Part shown: piece after piece, positions 19,925 through 29,947 of the stretch
How the letters are laid out: every line of letters begins with the position of its first letter
Position numbering within the stretch: the stretch's first letter is position 1
DNA from: Arthrobacter frigidicola
Lineage (GTDB): Bacteria > Actinomycetota > Actinomycetes > Actinomycetales > Micrococcaceae
Assembly (NCBI GenBank): GCA_003602285.1
Contig: QZVU01000003.1
Location: forward strand, 186,001-250,000
Direction: 5' to 3'
Length of the DNA stretch: 64,000 nt
Translations under genes and position numbers: made by a program
The notes under the pieces: model-generated
The model's database searches: none
What the model was told of the DNA's origin: nothing
What the model saw: only the letters and a program-made list of their open reading frames with translations

Positions 19925-21661
19925 GTGACCAACGAGACTCCCCCTGCCTCCACCCCTTCCACCCCGTCCTCCGGCTCCGGCACCGAGGGTGCCGCACGCC
20001 AGCCAACGGCCATCGACGCCGTCGCGGAGACCTACACCGCCACCCTGACCCGGTTGGACCCCGGATTCGCCACGGTCCTCGGCGTGCCCGGCCGGGAGAC
20101 CGAATTCCGGGACTACTCCCCGGCCGGCATCGAGGCCTTCGCCGAGGCGGCACGCTCCGCCCTGGCCGACCTCTCCGGACTCGAGCCGGTCGACGACGTC
20201 GACGCCGTCACCCTCGACGCGATGCGCGAACGCCTCGGGCTCGAACTGGAGATCCATGAGACCGGGGCGAACCTCTCCGAGCTCAACAACCTCGAAAGCC
20301 CCGCCCAGAACGTCCGGGCCATCTTCGACCTCATGCCGACGGCCACCGAGGAGCACTGGGCGCACATCGCCGGCCGCCTGTCGAACGTCCCGGCCGCCCT
20401 CTCGGGCTACATCACCTCCCTGCGCCGCGGACGGGAACTGGGCCTTGTCGCCGCCTCCCGCCAGATCGGCATCGTCATCGAGCAGGTCACCCGGTACGCC
20501 GAGGACGGCGGCTTCTTCGACAGCTTCGCCGCGGGCGCGGCCACGGACGACGGGCCCGTGACCGGGCCGCTCGCCGCCGAGCTGCGCAGCGGAGCCGAGG
20601 CCGCCCGCCTGGCCTACCGCGGGCTCGCCGCGTTCCTGCAGGAGGAGCTGCTGCCCGGTGCCCCCACCAAGGACGCCGTCGGCCGTGAACGCTACGCCCT
20701 GATGTCGCGCCTGTTCCTCGGGTCCGCCGTCGACCTCGAGGAGACCTACCAGTGGGGCGTCGAGGAACTCGACCGCATCATCGCCGAACAGGAGGCAGTC
20801 GCCTCGGAGATCCGGCCCGGCGCCTCCATCGAAGAGGCCATCGCGGTCCTCGACGCCGATCCGGCCCGCCAGCTCCACGGCACCGACGCGCTGCGCGAGT
20901 GGATGCAGGAGCTGTCCGACGGCGCGGTGCAGGCCCTGGCCGGCGTGCACTTCGACATCCCCGACATCATGCGCACCCTCGAATGCCGCATCGCCCCCAC
21001 CCACGAGGGCGGCATCTACTACACCGGCCCCAGCGACGATTTCTCCCGGCCCGGACGCATGTGGTGGTCAGTGCCCGAGGGTGAGGACTCGTTCACCACC
21101 TGGAAGGAGACGACGACCGTCTACCACGAGGGCGTCCCGGGCCATCACCTCCAGGTCGCCACCGCTGTCTACCAGCGGCGGCTGTTGAACGCCTGGCGGC
21201 GCAACGCCGTCTGGGTCTCCGGCCAGGGCGAGGGGTGGGCGCTGTACGCCGAACGCCTGATGCAGGAGCTCGGCTTCCTCAACGATCCGGGCGACCGGCT
21301 CGGGATGCTCGACGCCCAGCGGATGCGTGCGGCGCGCGTGGTCTTCGACATCGGCGTCCACCTCGAACTCGAGGTGCCGCAGCGGTGGGGCTCGGGAACG
21401 TGGACCCCCGAGAAGGGCTACGAATTCCTCCGCAGCAACATCGCCATCAGCGAGGGCCAGCTGAACTTCGAGTTCAACCGGTACCTCGGCTGGCCCGGGC
21501 AGGCGCCCTCCTACAAGGTGGGGCAGCGGCTCTGGGAGCAGATCCGCGACGAGGTCAGGGAACGCGAGGGCGCGGCCTTCGACCTGCGGGCCTTCCACAC
21601 CCGGGCGCTCAACCTCGGATCGGTGGGGCTGGACACGCTCCGCCGGGCGCTGCTGAGCTAG
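19925..21661 (+). CDS. DUF885 family zinc metallopeptidase-like protein
   Basis: 578-residue DUF885 protein. The zinc-binding signature HEGVPGHHLQ (HExxH-like with a second His pair) is near residue 401, preceded by GGIYYTGPSDDFSRPGRMWWSVP. GEGWALYAERLMQELGF and a conserved C-terminal segment DAQRMRAARVVFDIGVHLE are also typical. DUF885 proteins belong to the M3-like gluzincin fold; substrates are mostly unknown. The GTG start is supported by a -10 six bases upstream. No signal peptide is visible. Confidence 0.85.
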   Translation: MTNETPPASTPSTPSSGSGTEGAARQPTAIDAVAETYTATLTRLDPGFATVLGVPGRETEFRDYSPAGIEAFAEAARSALADLSGLEPVDDVDAVTLDAMRERLGLELEIHETGANLSELNNLESPAQNVRAIFDLMPTATEEHWAHIAGRLSNVPAALSGYITSLRRGRELGLVAASRQIGIVIEQVTRYAEDGGFFDSFAAGAATDDGPVTGPLAAELRSGAEAARLAYRGLAAFLQEELLPGAPTKDAVGRERYALMSRLFLGSAVDLEETYQWGVEELDRIIAEQEAVASEIRPGASIEEAIAVLDADPARQLHGTDALREWMQELSDGAVQALAGVHFDIPDIMRTLECRIAPTHEGGIYYTGPSDDFSRPGRMWWSVPEGEDSFTTWKETTTVYHEGVPGHHLQVATAVYQRRLLNAWRRNAVWVSGQGEGWALYAERLMQELGFLNDPGDRLGMLDAQRMRAARVVFDIGVHLELEVPQRWGSGTWTPEKGYEFLRSNIAISEGQLNFEFNRYLGWPGQAPSYKVGQRLWEQIRDEVREREGAAFDLRAFHTRALNLGSVGLDTLRRALLS

Positions 21662-21715
21662 CTCTCCGGGGCGGGCCGCCGCCCGCCCCGGTTCCCCGCC
21701 GGCCCGCCGCCTGCA

Positions 21716-21721
21716 TAGGGT
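21716..21721 (+). promoter_or_regulatory. -10 element for a leaderless maf transcript
   Basis: TAGGGT ends 6 nt before the ATG at 21728, fitting a leaderless start. Confidence 0.45.
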
Positions 21722-21727
21722 AGGGAA

Positions 21728-22360
21728 ATGACTCCGCGCCTGATCCTTGCCTCGGCCTCCCCCGCCCGCACCAAACTCCTTCGGGAGGCCGGCATCCGGC
21801 ACACCACCCTCGTCTCGGACGTCGACGAGGCCGCCGTCGCCGCCGGGTACGGGGAGCTCGACGCCCACGACACCTCCCTGCTGCTCGCACGGGCCAAGGC
21901 CGAAGCGGTCGCCTCCCTGCCCGAGGCCGAGGACGCCCTCGTGGTGGGGTGCGACTCCATCTTCGAATTCGAGGGTGAGGCGCACGGCAAGCCCTACGAG
22001 CCCGACGTCGCCCGCGCCCGGATCCGGCGCATGAGCGGCTCCTCCGGGGTACTTCACACCGGGCACTGGCTGGTCGACAACCGGGAGAACGGTTCGGGGG
22101 CCACCATCGGCGGGGTCAACTCCGCCACCGTCCACTTCGGGGTGATGTCCGAGCAGGAGGTAGACGCCTACGTCGCCAGCGGGGAGCCCCTTCACTGCGC
22201 CGGCTCCTTCACCATCGACGGGCTGGGCGGAGCCTTCATCGAACGGATCGAGGGCGATCCGCACACCGTGGTCGGGCTCAGCATCTCCACGCTCCGCGCG
22301 CTGCTGGCCTCGGCGGGCGTCCCGGTGATCGACCTGTGGGAATCTGCGGACCGCGCCTGA
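21728..22360 (+). CDS. maf: Maf family nucleotide pyrophosphatase
   Basis: 210-residue Maf protein, a nucleoside triphosphate pyrophosphatase thought to clear modified or non-canonical nucleotides. It opens with ILASASPARTKLLREAGI (the SAS-P-R motif), then VVGCDSIFEFEG with the catalytic aspartate region, and SGSSGVLHTGHWL. GSFTIDGLGGAFIERIEGDPHTVVGLS is the characteristic C-terminal motif. Actinobacterial genomes often place maf next to the biotin carboxylase subunit, as here. Expressed from its own likely leaderless promoter. Confidence 0.93.
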   Translation: MTPRLILASASPARTKLLREAGIRHTTLVSDVDEAAVAAGYGELDAHDTSLLLARAKAEAVASLPEAEDALVVGCDSIFEFEGEAHGKPYEPDVARARIRRMSGSSGVLHTGHWLVDNRENGSGATIGGVNSATVHFGVMSEQEVDAYVASGEPLHCAGSFTIDGLGGAFIERIEGDPHTVVGLSISTLRALLASAGVPVIDLWESADRA

Positions 22361-22364
22361 GCGA

Positions 22365-22383
22365 TTTGTAGGACCCCTACAAA
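22365..22383. promoter_or_regulatory. Palindromic operator upstream of accA, shared with accD
   Basis: TTTGTAGGACCCCTACAAA: perfect 8-bp arms around 3 bp, beginning 5 nt after the maf stop. Its core TGTAGGACCCCTACA matches 13 of 15 bases of the accD-side site at 16479-16493. A likely -10, TAGGCT, lies at 22444-22449. Confidence 0.7.
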
Positions 22384-22479
22384 GGAACGGCCCGCAACAC
22401 GCAACGACGGCACCGTTTATGGGCGGAATCAACAATTAGACGCTAGGCTCCGATCAGACCCGAAGGAGCATTCCACCCC

Positions 22480-24312
<1,833 letters not shown>

Positions 24313-24322
24313 CGGAGGGCGG

Positions 24323-24982
24323 TCAGCCGTCCTTCTTCTCCTCCGACTTCCCCTTGCCGGTGTCGTCGTTGCCCTTCTCGGCGTCGTCGTCCTTTTCGTC
24401 GTCCTTGTCGTTGCCCTTGCCCGGATCCTCGGGGTTCGGTTCCGTTGGTTCCGCCGGCTTCGGTTCCTCGGGCGTGGGCTCCGCAGGTGCCCCGGTCTCC
24501 GGTTCCGGCGCGTCCGGCGAGGGTTCAACCGGTGCGGGTTCAACCGGTGCGGGCTCGACCGGCGCCGGCTCGACCGGAGCCGGAACCACCGGCGCGGGCG
24601 GGGCGGCGGAGGTCGCCGGCGCGGGGGCCGGGCCGGCCGGGGGCGTTGTCGACGCCGAAGGGGTCGGCTCCTCGCCGGCCTCCTGGAGGGAGGCGACGAC
24701 GGCGTCGATCCTCGCCGAGATCAGCGCCGCTCGGTCCTCGGACATCGCGCCGTCAGCGGCCGACGCCTCAACCTCCTGCCGCAGGGCCTCGGCGCGGTCC
24801 AGGGCAGCCTGCGTGTTCCCCGCGGCGGCGAGGCCGGCGATCTCGCGCACCGAGGCCGAAAGCTCCCGGGCGGCGTCCGCGTCCAGCGAGCCAGGCGCCC
24901 CGCAGCCGGCCAGGGCCAGCGACCCGGCGACGGCGGCCACCAGGACCGGGCGGGTCAGGGCCCGCCGGAGACTCAGCATCAT
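24323..24982 (-). CDS. Secreted lipoprotein with Pro/Ala/Glu repeats
   Basis: 219-residue predicted lipoprotein: signal peptide ending in the lipobox LALAGC, a short helical part (about residues 30-105), then a proline-rich stretch with repeated PAPVE pentapeptides and a highly charged Lys/Asp/Glu tail. No enzymatic domain is recognised. The PAPVE region is encoded by five 15-bp units. It overlaps the stop of the Ser/Thr kinase gene (ATGA), and tandem ATG codons offer two starts 3 nt apart. The coupling suggests a sensor or surface component acting with the kinase. Confidence 0.8.
   Translation of the reverse strand: MMLSLRRALTRPVLVAAVAGSLALAGCGAPGSLDADAARELSASVREIAGLAAAGNTQAALDRAEALRQEVEASAADGAMSEDRAALISARIDAVVASLQEAGEEPTPSASTTPPAGPAPAPATSAAPPAPVVPAPVEPAPVEPAPVEPAPVEPSPDAPEPETGAPAEPTPEEPKPAEPTEPNPEDPGKGNDKDDEKDDDAEKGNDDTGKGKSEEKKDG
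24522..24596 (-). repeat. 15-bp x 5 tandem repeat in the lipoprotein gene
   Basis: Five 15-bp units beginning at 24522, 24537, 24552, 24567 and 24582. The first two are identical (GGTTCAACCGGTGCG); later ones diverge. They encode the PAPVE-type pentapeptides. Confidence 0.85.
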
Positions 24983-26430
24983 GGGTTCACACTTTCGTAG
25001 AGTTCCTCAAGCCGTTCGCCGGTGGATCCCGGCACCGATGGCAGGGGTTCGGGGTCGGCGCCCGATCCGGCGGGCCGGTTCAGCAGCACCGCGGCAAGCA
25101 CTCCCAGCGCGGCCAGCAGCACCGCGACGGCGATCAGCCAGCCCGGTACGCGCCTGCGCCGGATTCCGCGGTCCCGGCCGGAGTGAGGAGGCCGGTCCGG
25201 ATCGAGGACCGGAGAGGCACCCACCGGTGCGGCAACCTCCGCGGTCTCCGGACCCCGGACGGGATCCCCTGCGATGGGCGGGGCGGTCGTGGCGGCACCG
25301 GCGGGCAGAGGACTCGTCGGGACCGCTGCCGCGGGCGATCCCGCCGCAGATGCCGCCGTCGTGGGTGCCGCCGCAGGTGCCGCCGTCGTCGGGGCTGGGG
25401 TCGCCGTCGGTGCTGCCGCAGGCAGGGCCACCGTGTGGGCCGCCGCTACCGGCACGGCAGCCGTGGGCGCATCCACCCGCGACACCGGCGCCGTCGGAGT
25501 GTCCGCCTCCTCGCCGGGCGCCGCGCCCGGGCCAGGGGCCGGACCGCCCGCCGCGGGCATCGCCTGGAGAGGTTCCAGGGGCACCAAGGCAGCGTGCACG
25601 GCGGCGACCGGCGCGCCGCCGTCGAGCCCGGCCAGGGCCGTCGCGACGGCACGGGCGTCGGGGCGGGCAGCGGGATCGTCGAGGGTCATGGCGGCCAGAA
25701 GCTCGCCCATTCCGGCGCCGGCGCTTGCCGGGATGGAGGGGCTGCGGTGCAGCCGGGCCAGGGCGCTTTCGACCCCGGTCCCGGGGAAGGCCCGCTCGCC
25801 GGTCAGACACTCAATCAGGACCAGGCCCAGGGAGTAGATGTCGGTGGGCGATCCCACCATCTCGCCGCGGGCCTGCTCGGGGCTGAAGTAGGCGGCGCTG
25901 CCGACGACCTGCCCGGTGGCCGTCATGCCGCTGCCGTCGAAGAACCGGGCAATGCCGAAGTCGGTCAGCAGGTAGGTGAAGACACCGCTTCCGGGCTCGG
26001 CGTCGCGGGTGAGGATATTCGAGGGTTTGATGTCCCGGTGGATGACGCCGCGGTGATGGATATGGTGGAGCGCCCGCGAGAGGTCGAGGCCCACGTGGCG
26101 GGCACCGGCGGGAGTGAGCGGGCCGGCGCGGAGCACCGCTCCGAGGTCGGGGCCCGGAATGTACTCCATCACGAGGTAGGCGCCGTCGCCGGAGGCGTGT
26201 TCGGTGTCCATGTCGAGCACCCGGACCAGCCCGGGGTGGTCGAGCCCGGCGAGGAGCCTCGCCTCGACGGATCCGCGTTCGATTCCGTCGGCGGTGCCCG
26301 GCCGGAACACCTTAATGGCAACGTCACGTTCGAGTCGGGTATCCCGGCCCAGGTACACCTCGGCCATCCCGCCGGCACCCACGCGCCGGCCCAGCGCATA
26401 GCGCCCGCCCGCAAGTGTAGAAACCGTCAT
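24979..26430 (-). CDS. Membrane Ser/Thr protein kinase (Pkn type)
   Basis: 483-residue eukaryotic-like kinase. Catalytic domain about residues 10-260: glycine loop GRRVGAGGMAEVYLG, VAIKVF lysine, HRDIKPSNIL catalytic loop, LTDFGIARFF metal-binding DFG, and YFSPEQARGE. A Pro/Ala/Thr-rich linker leads to one membrane helix (PGWLIAVAVLLAALGVLAAVLL) and a short outer tail of about 35 residues; there are no PASTA repeats. The ATG at 26430 has GGGAG upstream. The following lipoprotein gene overlaps it by 4 nt. Confidence 0.92.
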   Translation of the reverse strand: MTVSTLAGGRYALGRRVGAGGMAEVYLGRDTRLERDVAIKVFRPGTADGIERGSVEARLLAGLDHPGLVRVLDMDTEHASGDGAYLVMEYIPGPDLGAVLRAGPLTPAGARHVGLDLSRALHHIHHRGVIHRDIKPSNILTRDAEPGSGVFTYLLTDFGIARFFDGSGMTATGQVVGSAAYFSPEQARGEMVGSPTDIYSLGLVLIECLTGERAFPGTGVESALARLHRSPSIPASAGAGMGELLAAMTLDDPAARPDARAVATALAGLDGGAPVAAVHAALVPLEPLQAMPAAGGPAPGPGAAPGEEADTPTAPVSRVDAPTAAVPVAAAHTVALPAAAPTATPAPTTAAPAAAPTTAASAAGSPAAAVPTSPLPAGAATTAPPIAGDPVRGPETAEVAAPVGASPVLDPDRPPHSGRDRGIRRRRVPGWLIAVAVLLAALGVLAAVLLNRPAGSGADPEPLPSVPGSTGERLEELYESVNP

Positions 26431-26556
26431 CGCTCCCGCATCCAGTAATCGTAAGTAAGCTTCGTTTAGTTGATTGTACGGGCAACCCGGCGCCCGCGCG
26501 GCACCTGCGGGAACGCGGATACCACCCGAAAAACGGCCCACCGGGGGTTAAACGAC

Positions 26557-26589
26557 GCCGGCGCGGCCCCCAAAGGGAACCGCGCCGGC
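26557..26589 (-). terminator. Hairpin terminator of the MHS transporter gene
   Basis: Perfect 10-bp stem GCCGGCGCGG / CCGCGCCGGC with a 13-nt loop, lying about 20 nt past the transporter stop; on the minus strand it is followed by GTCGTTTAA. Confidence 0.65.
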
Positions 26590-26608
26590 TTCGTTGGTTG
26601 GGTAAGGA

Positions 26609-28021
26609 TCAGGCGATGTGGTTGTCGTAGTCCCGATCGCGGGTCTCGCGGGAGATCCACAGTGCGACGAAGGTCAGGACCGCCGCAATGCTGAGGTAGA
26701 GCCCCACCAGGAAGGTGCTACCGTCGGCGACCTTCCACAGCGCAATGGCCACGAAGGACGCCGGCGCCGCACCGATCACGCTTGAGAGGTTGTAGGCCAC
26801 GGCGGACCCGGTGTAGCGCACGTTTGCCGGAAAGAGTTCAGGCAGGACGGCGGCCATCGGCCCGAAGGTCAGGCCCATGAGGATGAACCCGATGATCAGC
26901 AGCGCCATGGCACCGGTGCTGCCGGCACCGAACAGGGGAACCCAGGTGAAGCCGAAGACGGCGATGCCCGCGGTCACCGCCAGGAGCATCCTGCGGCGTC
27001 CGAACCGTTCCGCCAGCGGACCCGAGACCAGGGTGAAGATCCCGAAGAACACGACGCCGAGGATGAGCATCCACAGGAAGTCCCCGCGGGCGATCCCGAG
27101 GCCCGGCACGAAGCCCGCGGCCTGCTCGGCCGTGAACTCCTTGCCCGCCGCCTCGGCGCCGGCCCGCGCCTGGTCGACGGTGGCCGGGCTGGTGCCGTAG
27201 GTCAGGGTGAAGGAGGTCATCAGGTAGAACAGCACGTACGTGGCGAACATGATGAAGGTGCCCAGTACCAGCGGCCGCCAGTGCCTGCGGAAGACCTCGC
27301 CGAGGGGAAGCTTGACGACCTTGCCCTCGTCCCGGACCTTCTGGAAGGAAAGGCTCTCGATGAGCTTCAGCCGCACATACAGCCCAACGATCACCAGGAC
27401 GGCGCTGAGCAGGAACGGAACGCGCCAGCCCCAGCTCATGAACTGCTCGTCGGTCAGGTTGGTGTTGAGCACGACGAAGAGGATGTTCGCGAGGATGAAG
27501 CCGATCGGGGCACCCAGCTGCGGGAAGGTGCCGAAGACGGCGCGCTTGCCCTCAGGGGCGTTCTCGGTGGCCAGCAGGGCCGCACCGCTCCACTCGCCGC
27601 CGAGGGCGAGGCCCTGGAAGAAGCGCAGCACCACGAGCAGCAGCGGGGCGAGGATGATCCAGCCGGAGTTTTCCGCCGTCGGAAGCAGCCCGATCAGGAA
27701 GGTGGCGATACCCATGGTGAGCAGGGAGGCCACCAGGGTGGCCTTGCGGCCGATCTTGTCGCCGTAGTGGCCGAAGATGATCGAGCCGAGCGGGCGGGCG
27801 ACGAACGCGACGCCGAAGACGGCGAAGGAGCTCAGGAGCTGGTTCGCCGGGGTGGCGTTGGGGAAGAACAGGGCCGGGAACACCAGCACGGACGCCGTGG
27901 CGTAGATATAAAAGTCGTAGAACTCGATGGTGGTGCCGATGAGGCTGGCGAAGATGACGCGGCCGCGCGGGTTCAGCGGCTTGGTGGCACCGCCCAGTGC
28001 AGCGGGTGTTGAAGAGGACAT
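26609..28021 (-). CDS. MFS transporter, metabolite:H+ symporter (MHS) type
   Basis: 470-residue major facilitator with about 12 membrane helices. The N-terminus TTIEFYDFYIYATASVLVFPALFFP and the loop FGHYGDKIGRKATLV (the MFS RxGRR-like motif) identify the MHS group (shikimate, alpha-ketoglutarate, proline/betaine type carriers). The second half repeats the motif in GPLAERFGRRRMLLA. The substrate is not determined by sequence. The ATG at 28021 is preferred since the hydrophobic N-terminus follows it. Its upstream region carries several small palindromes, and a stem-loop lies beyond the stop. Confidence 0.88.
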   Translation of the reverse strand: MSSSTPAALGGATKPLNPRGRVIFASLIGTTIEFYDFYIYATASVLVFPALFFPNATPANQLLSSFAVFGVAFVARPLGSIIFGHYGDKIGRKATLVASLLTMGIATFLIGLLPTAENSGWIILAPLLLVVLRFFQGLALGGEWSGAALLATENAPEGKRAVFGTFPQLGAPIGFILANILFVVLNTNLTDEQFMSWGWRVPFLLSAVLVIVGLYVRLKLIESLSFQKVRDEGKVVKLPLGEVFRRHWRPLVLGTFIMFATYVLFYLMTSFTLTYGTSPATVDQARAGAEAAGKEFTAEQAAGFVPGLGIARGDFLWMLILGVVFFGIFTLVSGPLAERFGRRRMLLAVTAGIAVFGFTWVPLFGAGSTGAMALLIIGFILMGLTFGPMAAVLPELFPANVRYTGSAVAYNLSSVIGAAPASFVAIALWKVADGSTFLVGLYLSIAAVLTFVALWISRETRDRDYDNHIA

Positions 28022-28098
28022 GGTTCGGCTTTCTCTGGCGGGGCTGCAGGCCCAGGAGAGGGAGCGGAACTGCCTCCCCTGCGGCCGGATCCATTCGG

Positions 28099-28161
28099 TG
28101 TAATCCGAATATTGCATCACCACCTTCCACAGAGTGGATAAAGATGTCCATTTACTGGACA
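28099..28161. promoter_or_regulatory. Palindromes upstream of the MHS transporter
   Basis: Several short inverted repeats lie 70-140 bp upstream of the transporter ATG: TCCAC-AGA-GTGGA (28126-28138), TGTCCA-TTTAC-TGGACA (28145-28161) and ATTCGG-TGTAAT-CCGAAT nearby. Their density fits operator use, perhaps by a GntR-type regulator, but no regulator is encoded here. Confidence 0.35.
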
Positions 28162-28194
28162 GCCGGGGTGGACCGCAGTCCGCCCAGGCCGCCG

Positions 28195-29592
28195 CTACAG
28201 CCGCACGTGGAGCCGGCGGGCCGCCTCGGAGATCGATCCGGTCAGCGAGGGGTACACGGTGAAGGTGTTGGCGACGTCGTCGACGTGGAGCTTCTTGGTC
28301 ACCGCGATGGCCAGCGGGAAGATCAGCTCGGAGGCGCGCGGGCCGACCACCACCCCGCCGATCACCGTGCCGGAGCCTGCACGGGAGATGACCTTCACGA
28401 AGCCGTCCTTGACGTTCATCATCTTCGCCCTCGCGTTGGTGTGGAGGGAAAGCTTGATGACGTCGCCCTGATACCTGCCCGAGGCGATGTCGGCCTCGGT
28501 GACACCGACGGTGGCGATCTCGGGCGTGGTGAAGATGTTCGAAGCGACCTGCTTGAGCTTGAGCGGGGTGACGGTGTCCCCCAGCAGGTGCGCGATGGCG
28601 ATCCGGCCCTGCATGGCGGCGACCGAGGCGAGGGCGAACACCCCGGTGCAGTCACCGGCGGCGTACACGTTCGGCGCCGTCGTGCGTGAGACCCCGTCCA
28701 CGACGATGTGGCCCGATTCGGTGAGGGCCACCCCTGCCTCTTCAAGTCCGATGTCGGCGGTGTTCGGAACCGCGCCGACGGCCATGAGGCAGTGGCTGCC
28801 CTCGATGACCTTGCCGTCGGAGAGGTGGACCTCGACGCCGGTCGAGGTGCGCTTGACCTTGTCGGCGCGGGTCTTCGAGAGGACCGTCATGCCGCGGTTG
28901 AGGAAGACGTCCTCGAGGACGGCGGCGGCGTCGGCGTCCTCACCGGGAAGCACCTGGTCGCGGCTGGAGATGAGCGTGACCTTGGCGCCCAGGCCGTTGT
29001 AGGCGGAGGCGAACTCGGCGCCGGTGACCCCGGAGCCCACGACGATCAGGTGCTCGGGGACCTCGGTGAGGTTGTAGATCTGGGTCCAGTTGAAAATCCG
29101 CTCCCCGTCCGGCACTGCGGTGGACAGGTCGCGCGGGTGGGATCCGACGGCGATCAGCAGGGCGTCGGCCTCGATCACCGAGGTCTCCCCTTCGGATACG
29201 ACCTCGATGCGGTGGTTGTCCAGGAGCTTCCCGGTGCCGATGATGATCTGCACGCCGTTGCGCTCAAGGGTGGCCCGGATGTCGGCCGACTGCTCGACTG
29301 CGAGCTTCAGGAGCCGCTGGTTGACCTTGTGCAGGTCGGCCGCGACGGAGGTGTCGGTGAAGTTGACGCCGAGGCTGTGGGCGTCGGTGAAGCGGGTCAT
29401 GGTGTCCGCGGTGGCGATGAGGGTCTTCGATGGCACCACATCGGTCAGCACCGCCGAGCCGCCCAGCCCCTGCCGTTCGACGATCGTGACGTTGGCGCCG
29501 AGGGAGGAAGCGACCATCGCCGCCTCGTATCCGCCCGGGCCGCCGCCGAGGATGGCAATACGCAGGGAGCTGAAATCAAGTTGATTGGTCAC
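28195..29592 (-). CDS. lpdA: NAD(P)H quinone reductase of the LpdA type
   Basis: 465-residue flavoprotein of the pyridine nucleotide-disulfide family. It shows the FAD GGGPGGYEAAMVA site, a second nucleotide-binding GSGVTGAEFASAY, NVYAAGDCTGVF and the dimerisation domain. The redox CxxxxC is absent: the segment reads GLGGSAVLTDVVPSKTLIA, with Ser and Val in place of the cysteines. This is what is known from mycobacterial LpdA (Rv3303c), which is a quinone reductase, not a lipoamide dehydrogenase. GTG start. Confidence 0.88.
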   Translation of the reverse strand: MTNQLDFSSLRIAILGGGPGGYEAAMVASSLGANVTIVERQGLGGSAVLTDVVPSKTLIATADTMTRFTDAHSLGVNFTDTSVAADLHKVNQRLLKLAVEQSADIRATLERNGVQIIIGTGKLLDNHRIEVVSEGETSVIEADALLIAVGSHPRDLSTAVPDGERIFNWTQIYNLTEVPEHLIVVGSGVTGAEFASAYNGLGAKVTLISSRDQVLPGEDADAAAVLEDVFLNRGMTVLSKTRADKVKRTSTGVEVHLSDGKVIEGSHCLMAVGAVPNTADIGLEEAGVALTESGHIVVDGVSRTTAPNVYAAGDCTGVFALASVAAMQGRIAIAHLLGDTVTPLKLKQVASNIFTTPEIATVGVTEADIASGRYQGDVIKLSLHTNARAKMMNVKDGFVKVISRAGSGTVIGGVVVGPRASELIFPLAIAVTKKLHVDDVANTFTVYPSLTGSISEAARRLHVRL

Positions 29593-29746
29593 AGCACCTT
29601 ATTGTCCCCCATCCCGGGCGGCGGCCCAAACGATTTGGCGGCTTGGCCGGTGGGCGTCGGGAGGCAGGATGTCCGCCCGGCACCGCTGTGAAGCCCGGCG
29701 TCCGCCGCGCCGTCGGACGGCGAGCACGCCCCGGATCGACCCACAG

Positions 29747-29800
29747 ACCCGAAAACGACGGGCGGACCGGATAAATCGGGCCCATTCGTCGCGTTCGGGT
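29747..29800. repeat. Dispersed hairpin repeat, copy 1
   Basis: ACCCGAAAACGACG (29747-29760) pairs imperfectly with CGTCGCGTTCGGGT (29787-29800). The same 14-mer recurs at 33789-33802. Confidence 0.65.
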
Positions 29801-29935
29801 GCGCAGAACGCCTTCCGGCCCGGTGACATCCGCCTCGCACACCGCAATGGCCGCGCACCGCCCCCGCACGCCGGGTCGCCCCGCGGTACCTGGCCCGCCG
29901 CGAGCGGCCCGCTGGAACGGCCCCAGTCCACGCGG

Positions 29936-29941
29936 TAGGTT
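29936..29941 (+). promoter_or_regulatory. -10 element for a leaderless PNP transcript
   Basis: TAGGTT ends 6 nt before the GTG at 29948. Confidence 0.45.
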
Positions 29942-29947
29942 TGTGCG

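Larger units (their letters stand above)
29593..29947. other. Divergent intergenic region between lpdA and the PNP gene
   Basis: 355 bp with no credible gene. It contains a dispersed repeat arm ACCCGAAAACGACG (29747-29760) with its imperfect inverted partner at 29787-29800, and a TAGGTT -10 for PNP at 29936-29941. Confidence 0.7.
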
